In this document: in pieces, positions 5,930 to 6,496 of the stretch
Numbering within the stretch: the stretch's first letter is position 1
Layout of the letters: every line of letters begins with the position of its first letter
From: Anaerolineae bacterium
GTDB taxonomy: Bacteria > Chloroflexota > Anaerolineae > B4-G1 > SLSP01
Assembly (NCBI GenBank): GCA_021107605.1
Contig: JAIOSN010000308.1
Location: forward strand, 1 to 6,496
Length of the DNA: 6,496 nucleotides
Reading direction: 5' to 3'
Notes under the pieces: generated by a model
The model's input: only the letters and a program-made list of their open reading frames with translations
Database searches by the model: none
What the model was told of the DNA's origin: nothing
Position numbers and translations under genes: made by a program

Positions 5930-6432
5930 TGGGACATCCAGATATTCTAGTCAACATCCAAAACCTTTCGAAGTTGTTCCCGGTAGGAGGCGGCATTTTC
6001 AGGCGCAGTGATGTTTTCGTACATGCCGTCAGTGGCTTTAATTTGCAGATCAAACGGGGGGAGAGTGTTGGGCTGGTAGGCGAATCCGGTTGTGGGAAAT
6101 CCACCACCGGTAAGCTCTTGACCCGCTTGCTTAATCCCACGGAAGGCAAAATCGAGATAGCCAGCAAGCAAGGCGTGATCGATATCGCCTCATTGCGGGG
6201 GAAGAAGCTCAAGACCTTCCGCCGCAACGTGCAGATGATCTTCCAGGACCCCTATGAATCCATGAACCCCCGTTTGACCATTTACGACACGGTAGCGGAG
6301 CCGCTGAACGTGCAGGGAATCGGGACGATAACCGAGCGAGAAGAACGGATCACTGAGCTATTAGAGAAAGTAGGACTGACGCCCGCCGCAAGTTTCCTCT
6401 TCAGATATACACACAGGATCTCAGGAGGGTAA
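5929..6432 (+). CDS. second ABC transporter ATP-binding protein, OppF/DppF-like, cut short by an in-frame stop
   Basis: The start ATG overlaps the previous stop (TAATG), and GGAGGAG (5915-5921) is seven bases upstream. The 167 residues before the stop are a normal N-terminal half of an OppF/DppF ATPase: the SKLFPVGGG start with a FRRS insert, Walker A GESGCGKST (51-59) and Q-loop FQDPYESMNPR (Q106). Full-length members have about 320-350 residues. The frame stops at TAA 6430-6432, exactly where the signature SGGQ needs its glutamine, and the same frame continues with recognisable family sequence to the window end. As written, the product lacks the full signature, Walker B and switch histidine and could not hydrolyse ATP. 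It is either a pseudogene, or a sound gene with errors at the contig end. Residues just before the stop (RYTHRISGG, expected close to RYPHQLSGG) are already unusual. Confidence 0.85.
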   Translation: MGHPDILVNIQNLSKLFPVGGGIFRRSDVFVHAVSGFNLQIKRGESVGLVGESGCGKSTTGKLLTRLLNPTEGKIEIASKQGVIDIASLRGKKLKTFRRNVQMIFQDPYESMNPRLTIYDTVAEPLNVQGIGTITEREERITELLEKVGLTPAASFLFRYTHRISGG

Positions 6433-6496
6433 CGGCAGCGCATAGCAATTGAGCGTGAGCAGAATAACACGCCACACTTCGTGGTAGCAGATGAGC
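6433..6496 (+). pseudogene. continuation of the second ATPase after the in-frame stop, truncated by window end
   Basis: In the same frame after TAA come RQRIAIER and FVVADE, matching the expected RQRIAIAR after SGGQ and the Walker B FVVADE ending in the catalytic glutamate. No frameshift is needed. Between them, EREQNNTPH replaces what is usually close to ARALxxxPK. Single-base changes, several of them C to A, would restore much of the expected text. The remainder of the gene (D-loop, switch His, cysteine-containing C-terminus) lies beyond the window. Confidence 0.7.

Noticed and set aside
1..6496. CRISPR array, tRNA, rRNA, transposase or defence genes
   Set aside because: No regularly spaced repeats of suitable length, no cloverleaf or rRNA text, and no protein of these classes was found on either strand.

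Overview
The window holds one co-oriented ABC-importer gene cluster of the oligopeptide/dipeptide (Opp/Dpp, peptide/nickel) class, all on the + strand. The order is substrate-binding lipoprotein (426-2516), OppB/DppB-like permease (2799-3947), OppC/DppC-like permease (3959-4918), first ATPase (4958-5929) and second ATPase (from 5929, interrupted by a stop at 6430-6432 and then cut by the window end). Together they would form a complete importer: a lipid-anchored receptor captures the solute outside the membrane, two permeases form the channel, and two ATPases power it. The substrate cannot be read from sequence. The family carries peptides but also oligosaccharides, metals and other solutes, and no catabolic gene lies in the window to narrow this.

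The receptor's mature N-terminus, just after the lipobox cysteine, is a Val/Thr/Glu-rich stretch ending in VVTATP and then an Ala/Glu run. I associate this style of linker with Chloroflexota (Anaerolineae-like) solute-binding proteins. Moderate base composition and strong GGAG-type ribosome binding sites fit but do not prove that. The placement is inference from memory, not a database result.

Layout: 1-425 is non-coding. It contains a degenerate nested inverted repeat (about 77-326) with a central imperfect hairpin (171-238), and then an unusually perfect anti-SD complement (339-350) that has no obvious gene behind it. After the receptor gene, 2517-2798 holds a strong GC-rich stem-loop (2539-2569), a second inverted repeat (2602-2640), a decoy RBS-ATG-TGG start with a 7-codon ORF (2662-2698), and a degenerate ATTTGCC tandem array (2742-2777) ending just before the true permease RBS. 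From 2799 on the genes are tightly packed (11 nt, 39 nt, then a 1-nt overlap), so they should be co-transcribed and translationally coupled.

I see no clearly new biological system. The most interesting points are the stop codon inside the ABC signature of the second ATPase with a cluster of abnormal residues around it (pseudogene versus contig-end error), the duplicated translation start ahead of the first permease, the nested inverted repeat upstream, an apparent extra pair of membrane helices in the first permease, and two evenly spaced cysteine pairs plus a DxDxDG loop in the receptor. No RNA gene, CRISPR array, transposase gene or confident promoter was found.
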